From CAYXVB01 sp964467785 (lineage in GTDB: Bacteria > Bdellovibrionota > UBA1018), in assembly GCA_964467785.1 (NCBI GenBank), contig CAYXVB010000112.1, positions 1 through 12,080 of the forward strand: 12,080 bases of DNA, written 5' to 3'. Below the pieces are notes generated by a model. The model was not told the origin of the DNA. It was given only the letters and a program-made list of their open reading frames with translations, and searched no databases. Shown one piece after another: positions 1-6,388 of this stretch (position 1 is its first letter; every line of letters starts with the position of its first letter). Both the position numbers and the translations under genes were made by a program.

Positions 1-1
1 T

Positions 2-223
2 TCGTTCGAGATCGCCCAAATGATTCGAATTGCGGAGGAGTCCAAATCCCCAGCCTGGATTCCCACCTTGAACCGCTGGCTCACCGAGTGGAAGGGAGTA
101 CAGCGAGGATGGCAAACTTACCAGCTAGAGCCTGCGCTTCGCGCCCGCATTGAAATAGGCGCTGCTCAAGGAGATCTCGATTGCGAGCCGCTCTTTGCCA
201 AGTTCAAGTCCGCTCGCCCATAG
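2..223 (+). CDS. 3' end of an unrecognised gene (5' part outside window)
   Basis: The reading frame is open from the left edge to a TAG stop at 221-223 and gives about 73 C-terminal residues. An internal ATG at 20 exists, but the frame runs on upstream with no stop, so this is more likely the tail of a longer protein than a complete 67-residue one. The segment is soluble-looking and rich in tryptophan (AWIPTLNRWLTEWKGVQRGW), with no membrane helix and no motif I recognise. It points towards truA, and only 9 bases separate the two stop codons; I see no hairpin with a T-run there. No function is proposed. Because it is short and cut, it could in principle be a chance frame, but its position up to the truA stop argues for a real gene. 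Confidence 0.5.
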   Translation, partial: SFEIAQMIRIAEESKSPAWIPTLNRWLTEWKGVQRGWQTYQLEPALRARIEIGAAQGDLDCEPLFAKFKSARP

Positions 224-232
224 CCGGCATCG

Positions 233-1075
233 CTAATACTGCAGATCAAACTTCTCCGGATACCAAACCCGCTCCAACCAAAGAGCCCGCCCGGGAGCGG
301 TTTGGCCAACGTCTTTTCGAATCCCCGAGGCCAGAATATCTCGGGTGCAGGTCGGGGGCCGGCGCCCTTCGCCCACTTGCAACAGAGTACCGGCGATTCC
401 GCGCACCATCTGTTTGAGAAACCCTGTCCCCATCAGGCGAACCCGGACAAAATGAGCCTGGGAACTCTGGCCCCCCGGAAAGGCCAAGGGCTCGACGACC
501 GCTTCGGCCTCTAGGATCGTTCGGACTGTCGGCCCGGGCCGAGCTCCGCGCGCCTGAAACGGCTTGAAGTCGTGTTCACCGACCAGATAGGAAAGAGCCT
601 CATTCATGGCATCCAAATCGAGCTTTTTGCGGATCCACCAGCTGTAGGGTTCAACATGAGGCAGCGAGGACGGCCCCTGCTGGAAGTAATAGCTGTACTG
701 CTTTTTCAGCGCACTCCTTTGGGAATGGAAATCCAAAGGCACGTGCGCGATCCGCTGCACTCTGATGTCGATCGGCAAATGCGAGCCCAGGGCCCGCTCC
801 AACACCCAAGGTTCCCACTTCTTGCGGGAAAGGACGAAATGCGCGACCTGCCCTACGGCGTGCACGCCCGAATCAGTGCGACCGCTGCCCACTACGGCTG
901 GTGACTCGCCGGTGATCCGAAGAATCGCTTGTTCAATCGTTTCCTGAATGGAAGGTTGCAAGCCTGAAGCCGCAGCCTGACGCTGCCAGCCGCAGTACTG
1001 CGTGCCCTCGTAGGCGATCAGAGCGGCATATTTGTGTTTTTCGGCGACCGGGCCTTCCAATGAATCGTCCATCAT
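233..1075 (-). CDS. truA: tRNA pseudouridine(38-40) synthase TruA
   Basis: TruA isomerises uridines 38, 39 and 40 in the anticodon arm of many tRNAs to pseudouridine, in the cytoplasm. The 280-residue product is close to the usual length of about 270. The opening strand YAALIAYEGTQYCGWQRQ (16-33) matches the family's Y-x-G-x-x-Y-x-G-W-Q-R pattern. The catalytic aspartate is D68 in GSGRTDSGVHA (63-73). Later family blocks are visible: SALKKQYSYYF, GEHDFKPF and GFLKQMVRGIAGTLLQVGEG. Two ATGs lie in tandem (1073-1075 and 1070-1072) and the Shine-Dalgarno before them is weak, so the exact start is uncertain by one codon. The gene begins 9 bases after the stop of the beta-barrel gene and is probably co-transcribed with it. 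In many proteobacteria truA lies near asd, as here. Confidence 0.96.
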   Translation of the reverse strand: MMDDSLEGPVAEKHKYAALIAYEGTQYCGWQRQAAASGLQPSIQETIEQAILRITGESPAVVGSGRTDSGVHAVGQVAHFVLSRKKWEPWVLERALGSHLPIDIRVQRIAHVPLDFHSQRSALKKQYSYYFQQGPSSLPHVEPYSWWIRKKLDLDAMNEALSYLVGEHDFKPFQARGARPGPTVRTILEAEAVVEPLAFPGGQSSQAHFVRVRLMGTGFLKQMVRGIAGTLLQVGEGRRPPTCTRDILASGIRKDVGQTAPGRALWLERVWYPEKFDLQY

Positions 1076-1084
1076 GTCCGGCGC

Positions 1085-2167
1085 TCAATACTCGAAAGTG
1101 ATGCCAGCGGTCAGGCCGCTCGTGTTGAAGCTCACGTCACCTGCCAGCGGCGTGAGCAGCGTATATTCGACAGTAAGGTAAGTGTGATGAATAGCGTTCG
1201 TCGAATACGCATCCCAACGCTGCGATGGCATGATCCAATCCAGAAGGATCGCGGCCCCGCCGGTCATCTGCAGACCTTGCGAGAAACCCCGATGACCGGC
1301 CACCTTGTCATTTCGCATTTCCGCGTACCCGACGATCGCGGGCCCGACGATGGCGTAAGGCTGCAGGTACTTGAGCACCGACAGTCGTGCGCCCGCGCCC
1401 ACCACGAGAGGCAGCTCGAAGAACTGGAACTTCGTCTGTGATTCCGACGAGAAATTACCCGAGCCATCGGGCTTTGCCAGGTTGAATTCAAAATTCCCGT
1501 TGCCCTGGAAAGAGCCGATCCCAATGCTCGCGGCGAGCCCCAGGCTGCCAATGCCTTCAGCGCGTAGAAGCTGCCAGTTATAAAACAACGTCAGCTCGGG
1601 AGCATATCTGCTGCCATAGATCCTGTCGAAGGACTGCGACACCGCGGCGCTGTCTCCCGAGATGTTGCGACTCACTGAGATGCCGTATCGAAATCCGAAC
1701 GCCGCGCTGGGCTCGCCCGCATATTTGGCGTGCAACTCTGAGCGTCCCTCATGGAGCGCCGCAATAGCGCCTCCCTCCGGCGCGTCGCCGATCTGGGAAC
1801 GAAGCTTCGAAATATACTCCTCGGATTGTTTCGGCTCCGACAGCGCAGGGTTTTCCCGCTTGAGCTGGTCGATGTAGGGCGTTGCCGAGGCTCCGGAAGC
1901 GCCATGGACATCTTTCCCCTCGACAAGATCCTCTTCGGCCATGGCTTTTCGCCGAGCATCGAGGAAAGGCGTCGGGCTGCCGCCCGCCTCGTGCATGGAC
2001 TCCTCAGCCCTCATCTCAGAACGAATGCGATCGATGAACGGTGTCTGCGAGCCCGAATCGGCGGCCTGGCCGTCTGCCGGCTTTTCACTCACCGGCGTCG
2101 AAGCGCAGCTCCACGCGATCGTGCTGACCAGAATTACCGAAACCTTAAGGCGCGGGCGGGAGGTCAT
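1085..2167 (-). CDS. Lipoprotein-like protein with TPFIDRIR-type repeats and outer-membrane beta-barrel
   Basis: I recognise no named family for this 360-residue protein. It starts with a basic and hydrophobic segment (4-20) ending in AWSC, so C21 could be lipidated; the lipobox is imperfect, with Ala at -3 and Trp at -2, and residue +2 is Ala, not Asp. Residues 22-125 are hydrophilic and hold short repeats TPFIDRIR (42-49), TPFLDARR (66-73) and TPYIDQLK (96-103), plus a weaker EEYISKLR (116-123). From about 155 to the end the chain alternates polar and apolar residues with many glycines and aromatics (ELTLFYNWQL, YAIVGPAIVGYAEM, LTVEYTLLTPL) and ends GITFEY. That is the look of a roughly 8-stranded outer-membrane barrel with a terminal aromatic for BAM recognition. 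Its ATG overlaps the stop of the CFI-box gene (ATGA) and has a good AGGGAGG Shine-Dalgarno at 2174-2180, so the two are probably translationally coupled. A role in surface anchoring or assembly is only inference. Confidence 0.85.
   Translation of the reverse strand: MTSRPRLKVSVILVSTIAWSCASTPVSEKPADGQAADSGSQTPFIDRIRSEMRAEESMHEAGGSPTPFLDARRKAMAEEDLVEGKDVHGASGASATPYIDQLKRENPALSEPKQSEEYISKLRSQIGDAPEGGAIAALHEGRSELHAKYAGEPSAAFGFRYGISVSRNISGDSAAVSQSFDRIYGSRYAPELTLFYNWQLLRAEGIGSLGLAASIGIGSFQGNGNFEFNLAKPDGSGNFSSESQTKFQFFELPLVVGAGARLSVLKYLQPYAIVGPAIVGYAEMRNDKVAGHRGFSQGLQMTGGAAILLDWIMPSQRWDAYSTNAIHHTYLTVEYTLLTPLAGDVSFNTSGLTAGITFEY
1799..2044 (-). repeat. Four degenerate TPFIDRIR-type protein repeats
   Basis: Inside the beta-barrel gene, residues 42-123 hold four octapeptide units starting at 42, 66, 96 and 116. 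The pattern is T-P-aromatic-I/L-D-x-x-R/K in the first three; in the fourth, E-E replaces T-P and S replaces D. The intervals are 24, 30 and 20 residues, so these are short spaced motifs, not exact DNA repeats. Confidence 0.65.
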
Positions 2168-3639
2168 GCGCGCCCTCCCTGACGACCGGTCTCGCGCCTA
2201 CGGTTGAGACGCACCAGCGAGGCAACTCCGGCCAGCGCGATTGCCGCAAGCGCGGCATCATCCGGATGGAGCGCACACCAGGCCAACAACTCCACAGGGA
2301 CGAGCACGACCAGCACAGGATAGCGAAATACCGGATTCTCCATCAACCACTCGGCGGCCGAGGGCGACCAATCATAATACCAGTTTACAAAGGCCTGGCC
2401 CCAATCATGTCGCAGGAGAATGCGATCGCGGAACTCCCGCAACATGAGCACCGGCGCCGCGTCGGGATCGCGATACGCCGCGGTCGCGATGAAACAGCTG
2501 CTCTTTTTTAGAAAACCCGGAATCGAGGACGTCTGTACGTTTGAGGTCGTGCATCCGGAGGGGGCTATTCCCACCATCCCCGCATAGTCGCGAATCATGT
2601 AGCCGAGCTGGTACTGGTGATCGCTGCCGGTCGTCGTGTTCGTGAAACCGCTGAGAATCTGATTGCTCGTTCCGACCGGGATACGTACATAAAGGGAGTT
2701 CGAAGAAGCGTAGGCGCTAGTGCGGACCGGGACGCCGTTATTGTCATTGGCCACCACGATCAGGCTCGAAGTCGGCGCCGCTCCCGTGCTGATCGACGCG
2801 GAAAACGGCGTGGCATCGATAGAGATCTGCCCATCTCCGGGAAAATAAAAAGTCGAACTGGAAGGGCAGTTCGCCGAAGTCATGGTCGGTCCCGTCGTTT
2901 CGAATACGAGGCTCAATGCAGTGGCGGTGGAGTCCTGCGACTTGGTGGTGTCGCCTGCGGCACCAGCGGTCGTGGCGATGTCGATCTGGGCGGTAAGCTG
3001 CATGGTGCTAGCACCGCCCGCGGTAAGAACCGTGGAACCGCTGCAGCCATAGGCGGAGCCGCCGTACTTGACTGAATAGTAAGTGCAGATGTCCGCGGGA
3101 TAAATCCCGATCTCGACTTTGGCACGCGAAGCGTACTGCGCGGCAAGGTAATAGGTAACACTATTGCTAGGAATATCGCTGCCCTGGCAATAGGAGCTTG
3201 AGGAACATGAGGAGCCGCCAGTCTGGCTGAAAGTCCCGGACTGAGTGAAAGCGATTGGAACGATTTGGGTGCCGGCGGTGCCAGCCGCGAAAAGCGTGAT
3301 CACCAGCTGCTGAGGAGAGGCTGGCGTTGCAAGAATCTTGTCCGACTCCACCATGAGCACGATCAAGTTGCTCCGGCTTGTTGCCAGCTCCGATTGGCTC
3401 GCCGTTAGCGAGAGAATGGACGGCGGCATTGTCGTGTCGACCGAATCGAGGAAAAGCGTCGACGATTCGGTCAAGGATGCCGGGTAGTAAGCCGTGTTGC
3501 TGCTGACGTTGGCGAGTTCCGTGCCGTCCAAGCGGACCGGAGTCAACGTGACTGTAGCAAACGCGTCTGATGCCACGGCAAGAGCCGCGACACCTACCAG
3601 ACTAGCGCTGGACCAAAACTTCACCGATTTGGACGGCAT
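2164..3639 (-). CDS. Exported protein with C-terminal CFI-box (CFIATAAY) domain
   Basis: This 491-residue protein has a clear signal peptide: lysines in residues 4-7, a hydrophobic core 10-23, and a cleavage site after DAFA (A28). The bulk (29-380) is rich in Ser, Thr and Gly, looks like beta-sandwich material and has scattered cysteines (145, 151, 185, 199, 258, 363) that could pair outside the cytoplasm. At 382 the motif CFIATAAYR opens the CFI-box C-terminal domain, followed by the family's LREFRDRILL (399-408), a WGQAFVNWYYDWSP block and hydrophobic stretches at about 440-456 and 462-476. The tail is arginine-rich (RLNRRR). The usual motif ends in Gly where this one has Arg390. The order motif, hydrophobic segment, basic tail resembles C-terminal sorting signals, but a sorting role is inference. 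The ATG lies 38 bases inside the end of asd and has a strong Shine-Dalgarno (3649-3657). No other start fits the signal peptide. Confidence 0.88.
   Translation of the reverse strand: MPSKSVKFWSSASLVGVAALAVASDAFATVTLTPVRLDGTELANVSSNTAYYPASLTESSTLFLDSVDTTMPPSILSLTASQSELATSRSNLIVLMVESDKILATPASPQQLVITLFAAGTAGTQIVPIAFTQSGTFSQTGGSSCSSSSYCQGSDIPSNSVTYYLAAQYASRAKVEIGIYPADICTYYSVKYGGSAYGCSGSTVLTAGGASTMQLTAQIDIATTAGAAGDTTKSQDSTATALSLVFETTGPTMTSANCPSSSTFYFPGDGQISIDATPFSASISTGAAPTSSLIVVANDNNGVPVRTSAYASSNSLYVRIPVGTSNQILSGFTNTTTGSDHQYQLGYMIRDYAGMVGIAPSGCTTSNVQTSSIPGFLKKSSCFIATAAYRDPDAAPVLMLREFRDRILLRHDWGQAFVNWYYDWSPSAAEWLMENPVFRYPVLVVLVPVELLAWCALHPDDAALAAIALAGVASLVRLNRRRETGRQGGRA
2272..2496 (-). other. CFI-box C-terminal domain of the exported protein
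   Basis: This is the part of the exported protein that encodes residues 382-456. It begins with Cys382 of CFIATAAYR and continues through DPDAAPVLMLREFRDRILL and an aromatic block (FVNWYYDWSP), ending in the first hydrophobic segment. Domains with this opening are found at the C-termini of many otherwise unrelated secreted proteins of predatory and gliding Gram-negative bacteria. Their molecular function is not established to my knowledge. Confidence 0.8.
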
Positions 3640-4645
3640 TCAAGGCGGCTCCCTTCCGCAGATTATCGGAAACCACCCAAAGACTCAAACCGTTCTCGAC
3701 CGAAATGTCCCGACGAAGTCGTCCCACGAAGACTGGGTCTTGTCCCGCCCCGGTGATCGCCATGGGGTACTGAGAGTTCTCGGGCCGGTCCAGCACCTGG
3801 ACTCCATCCGCGGTTTCGAGGACGGAGCGAACTTCGGCCACCTCAAATGGCTTATCGCACTCGATCTGGACTGATTCGCAATGAGAGAGATAGGTAGGCA
3901 CGCGAACCGCGGTCGCGGTAATCCGAAGCTGCGGCAGCGCGAGGATCTTGCGGCTCTCCAACATGATCTTCTGCTCCTCGCTGGTGTAACCTTCAGCCCC
4001 CAGAGCCCCGGAAAAACCGCCGATCTGCGGGATGCAGTTGAAGGCGATCTGGTGCGGAAAAACGTTGGGTGCAACGGGTGTCTTGCTCAGCACTCCCGAT
4101 GTTTGCGTGGTCAGTTCATCCATGGCGGCGGTGCCAGCGCCGCTCACGCTCTGATAGGAGCTGACGACGACCCGACGGAGTCCCCAGCGCGCGCGAATGG
4201 GCTCAAGCGCGACCACCAGCTGCACCGTGGAACAATTTGGCCCGGCGACGATCCGCTCCCGTGTCGAGCCACTCCGAGTCCGCGCGGCCAGGAGCCCGCC
4301 ATTGACTTCAGGAACCACCAGCGGGATGTCCGAATCCATCCGAAAAGCGCCAGAGTTGTCAACGACCCAGGCTCCCGCGTCGGCGGCCTGAGGCACCCAC
4401 TCTTTCGACACCGCATCAGAGGCGTCAAAGAAGGCGATATCCACTCCCTTGAAACAGCCGGTCTTGAGCGCACGGCATTTGAACTCGCGGCCTGCGAAGC
4501 GGATCGGCTTGCCTTCGGAACGGGCCGACGCGAAAGGCACCAGCTCACCAACCGGAAAGTTGCGCTCCTCGAGAATCGATAGGAGAGCGCGCCCCACGGC
4601 ACCGGTGGCGCCCACGACCGCAACCGTCAAAGTGTTCTTCGTCAT
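3602..4645 (-). CDS. asd: Aspartate-semialdehyde dehydrogenase
   Basis: Asd reduces aspartyl-4-phosphate to aspartate semialdehyde with NADPH, the branch step to diaminopimelate and lysine, threonine and methionine, in the cytoplasm. The 347-residue length fits the family. The N-terminal NADP-binding loop is GATGAVGRAL (12-21). The catalytic cysteine is C138 in GPNCST, followed by the substrate-site block SYQSVSGAG (163-171). The active-site histidine is H255 in the stretch RVPTYLSHCESV (248-259). The C-terminal block NLRKGAALNAVQI (328-340) is typical. Small oddities are a few extra residues before the catalytic cysteine (ARTRSGSTRER, 121-131), GPNCST in place of the commoner NPNCST, and SHCES in place of GHSES. 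The ATG has a strong GGAGGA Shine-Dalgarno 7 bases upstream. It follows pssA by 71 bases and overlaps the next gene by 38. Confidence 0.97.
   Translation of the reverse strand: MTKNTLTVAVVGATGAVGRALLSILEERNFPVGELVPFASARSEGKPIRFAGREFKCRALKTGCFKGVDIAFFDASDAVSKEWVPQAADAGAWVVDNSGAFRMDSDIPLVVPEVNGGLLAARTRSGSTRERIVAGPNCSTVQLVVALEPIRARWGLRRVVVSSYQSVSGAGTAAMDELTTQTSGVLSKTPVAPNVFPHQIAFNCIPQIGGFSGALGAEGYTSEEQKIMLESRKILALPQLRITATAVRVPTYLSHCESVQIECDKPFEVAEVRSVLETADGVQVLDRPENSQYPMAITGAGQDPVFVGRLRRDISVENGLSLWVVSDNLRKGAALNAVQIGEVLVQR
3649..3657 (-). promoter_or_regulatory. Shine-Dalgarno of the CFI-box gene, upstream of its asd-overlapping start
   Basis: On the minus strand the sequence is GGAAGGGAG, ending 9 bases before the ATG at 3637-3639. 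It lies inside the asd coding sequence. This site decides the start: it supports initiation 38 bases before the asd gene ends, and therefore a real overlap of the two genes. Confidence 0.7.
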
Positions 4646-4652
4646 TAAACTA

Positions 4653-4658
4653 TCCTCC
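4653..4658 (-). promoter_or_regulatory. Strong Shine-Dalgarno of asd
   Basis: The minus strand reads GGAGGA here, 7 bases before the asd ATG. It is among the best ribosome binding sites in the window. The 71-base gap it sits in (4646-4716) shows no convincing promoter hexamers or terminator. Confidence 0.7.
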
Positions 4659-4716
4659 GTAGCTTTGCCGCCCCAATCAGAACCTTACGACGTCCAATCC
4701 GCTTGCGAGGCCCCGC

Positions 4717-5436
4717 TCAGGAGGCCGACTTGCCCGGCGAAGCGCCTTTGAACCAGCGCCAGACGTTCCAGAGCAGGCTGCAACAAACGTACAATGCAAG
4801 TAGCAGGAAAAGCATGATCTCAGGCCGCGAAGCGATCAAGACCATCGCCACCAAGCCCGCGAGCAGATAGGCAAAGCTGGCACGCGAACGCCAGTTCACT
4901 TCCTTGAATGAAGGGAACGGCACGATGCTAATCATGAGCGCCGCGAGGACAAAAGTCATGATCAGAACGAAGCTCTCGAAGCCTGCCCAATCCATCGCCT
5001 GACAAAAAATCACGAACGTCGCGACCACGCCGGCTCCGCCCGGGATCGGCAAACCTTGGAAAGAATTTGTGGGCGCGGTTTCAGTCGTCACGTTGAAGCG
5101 GGCCAAGCGCAACGCGCCGCAAGCCAGGAACAAGAATGCCGCCCCCCAACCCAGTCGACCAAAAGGCTCGAGCGCCCAAAGGTAGAGCAGCACGGCTGGC
5201 GCCATCCCAAAACTCGTCAGATCCGACAAACTGTCATATTCCACGCCAAATCGGCTGGTCGCCCGGGCCAGGCGGGCCACTCGTCCATCGAGCGCATCAA
5301 AGACCTGTGCCGCCACGATCGCCCAAGCCGCCAACGTAAAGTCCTTATGGATGGATGCCACCATCGAATAGAACCCGCAGAACATGTTGCCGGTAGTGAC
5401 GAGATTGGGAACAATGTAGATCTTGCGCATCGGCAT
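4717..5436 (-). CDS. pssA: CDP-diacylglycerol-serine O-phosphatidyltransferase (PssA, membrane type)
   Basis: PssA joins CDP-diacylglycerol and L-serine to make phosphatidylserine, the precursor of phosphatidylethanolamine, in the inner membrane. The 239-residue protein carries the complete CDP-alcohol phosphotransferase signature D-x2-D-G-x2-A-R-x8-G-x3-D-x3-D, with D47, D50, G51, A54, R55, G64, D68 and D72. The opening IYIVPNLVTTGNMFCGFY (6-23) and the EYDSLSDLTSFGMAPA block are those of the serine-using members and not of PgsA. Hydrophobic segments lie at about 9-29, 33-49, 79-89, 96-112, 133-150, 153-172, 186-202 and 205-225. Two ATGs compete: 5434-5436 (GGGG 8 bases upstream) and 5428-5430 (AGGG 9 bases upstream). 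The substrate is made by cdsA a few genes upstream. The partner gene psd, often beside pssA, is not in the window. Confidence 0.93.
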   Translation of the reverse strand: MPMRKIYIVPNLVTTGNMFCGFYSMVASIHKDFTLAAWAIVAAQVFDALDGRVARLARATSRFGVEYDSLSDLTSFGMAPAVLLYLWALEPFGRLGWGAAFLFLACGALRLARFNVTTETAPTNSFQGLPIPGGAGVVATFVIFCQAMDWAGFESFVLIMTFVLAALMISIVPFPSFKEVNWRSRASFAYLLAGLVAMVLIASRPEIMLFLLLALYVCCSLLWNVWRWFKGASPGKSAS

Positions 5437-5479
5437 AGACCCTACCCCATCCAGCCGACCGACTCAACTCAAGAGCCCG

Positions 5480-6388
5480 TCAGGAAAGGGCCAACAGCAT
5501 CCAAATGCCCGTGACCACCATGCAGACGCCAAAGGTCTTTTGCGGCGAAAACTTCTCGGTCCTCATCAACCACGCCACCGGTACGGAAAGCACTGGCGCC
5601 AGCGAGGCTAAAGCGGAGCCCACAGCCAGCGACGAGTGGGATAGGCCATAAAAAAACAGGCTCGACCCGACAAAGGCTTCCAACGCAAAGAGCCAAGACC
5701 AGCGGACCAGTTCGCGAGGAGGCATCACCGGCGCCATTCGAGGCGCCAAAGCGCGCCCAAAGGCGAAGCTAAACAGCATCGCCATCACCATTCTCACGGA
5801 ATTCCCGGCGGTCACGCTAACGCCTTGTCCGCCCAACGCCACCGCATAGCTGTTGAGCGCCCAAAGGCAGGCCGTCACCAGCGCAAGCATCACGCCTTTT
5901 CGAGGATCGCGCAGCCCTGCCGAGTGGTCGGTCAGTGGTTTCGAAGCCGCTAGAATCACGAACACCACTCCCGCGACCGTCGTGAATAGCCCAACGATCT
6001 GCAGCGGCGCGAGCCGTTGCCCATGAAAAATAAAGCCAAAAAGCGCAGTCAGTATCGGAAAACTCGATGCAACCGCCAACGCGCCCGGAACCCCCAGATC
6101 GCGCGTGCTCCAAAGGAACAGTACGTCGCCTACTCCGTAGCTCGCCACGATCGCAACCGCGAACCAGGCCAACTGAACATGCGTGATCTGCGTAAAGGCC
6201 GCGATCGCTCCGCCCCAGCCGCCTTCGCTGAAAAGCACGGCGACAAGGAAGAGCGGCAAAGCCACCAGCGCGCGAGAAAAATTGACCGCAAAGGGCGAAT
6301 GGTCGCGCGCCATGCGGGAGTAGCCACTTGAGCCCAGCGCCCAGGTCATTGCGGAACCAAGCGCGCAAAGCGGACCCCAATCATTCAC
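5480..6388 (-). CDS. EamA/DMT-family transporter
   Basis: This is a ten-helix inner-membrane protein of the drug/metabolite transporter superfamily with two EamA repeats; the substrate cannot be told from sequence. I place the start at a GTG (6386-6388), giving 302 residues beginning V-N-D-W-G-P-L, the normal EamA length, with the first helix right after the start. A Shine-Dalgarno AGAAGG (6398-6403) sits 9 bases upstream. The frame stays open to an ATG at 6478, but those 30 extra residues lie inside tsaB and are polar and arginine-rich, unlike the family. Family marks include NFSRALVALPLFL in repeat one, a DLGVPGALAVASSFPILTAL helix and, in repeat two, SSLAVGSALASLAPVLSVP. The gene overlaps tsaB by 8 bases and is followed 43 bases later by pssA, so it probably shares their transcript. 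A role in envelope supply is a guess from context. Confidence 0.88.
   Translation of the reverse strand: MNDWGPLCALGSAMTWALGSSGYSRMARDHSPFAVNFSRALVALPLFLVAVLFSEGGWGGAIAAFTQITHVQLAWFAVAIVASYGVGDVLFLWSTRDLGVPGALAVASSFPILTALFGFIFHGQRLAPLQIVGLFTTVAGVVFVILAASKPLTDHSAGLRDPRKGVMLALVTACLWALNSYAVALGGQGVSVTAGNSVRMVMAMLFSFAFGRALAPRMAPVMPPRELVRWSWLFALEAFVGSSLFFYGLSHSSLAVGSALASLAPVLSVPVAWLMRTEKFSPQKTFGVCMVVTGIWMLLALS

Noticed and set aside
224..232. Bidirectional terminator between the convergent genes at the left end
   Set aside because: The 9-base gap holds no inverted repeat with a T-run in either direction.
3881..4582. Open frame of 233 codons on the plus strand opposite asd
   Set aside because: asd is unambiguous on the other strand, and the antisense product has no recognisable feature.
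4646..4716. Possible promoter in front of asd (TTGGAC at about 4692)
   Set aside because: No -10-like hexamer lies 16-18 bases downstream; the region there reads GGGGCG.
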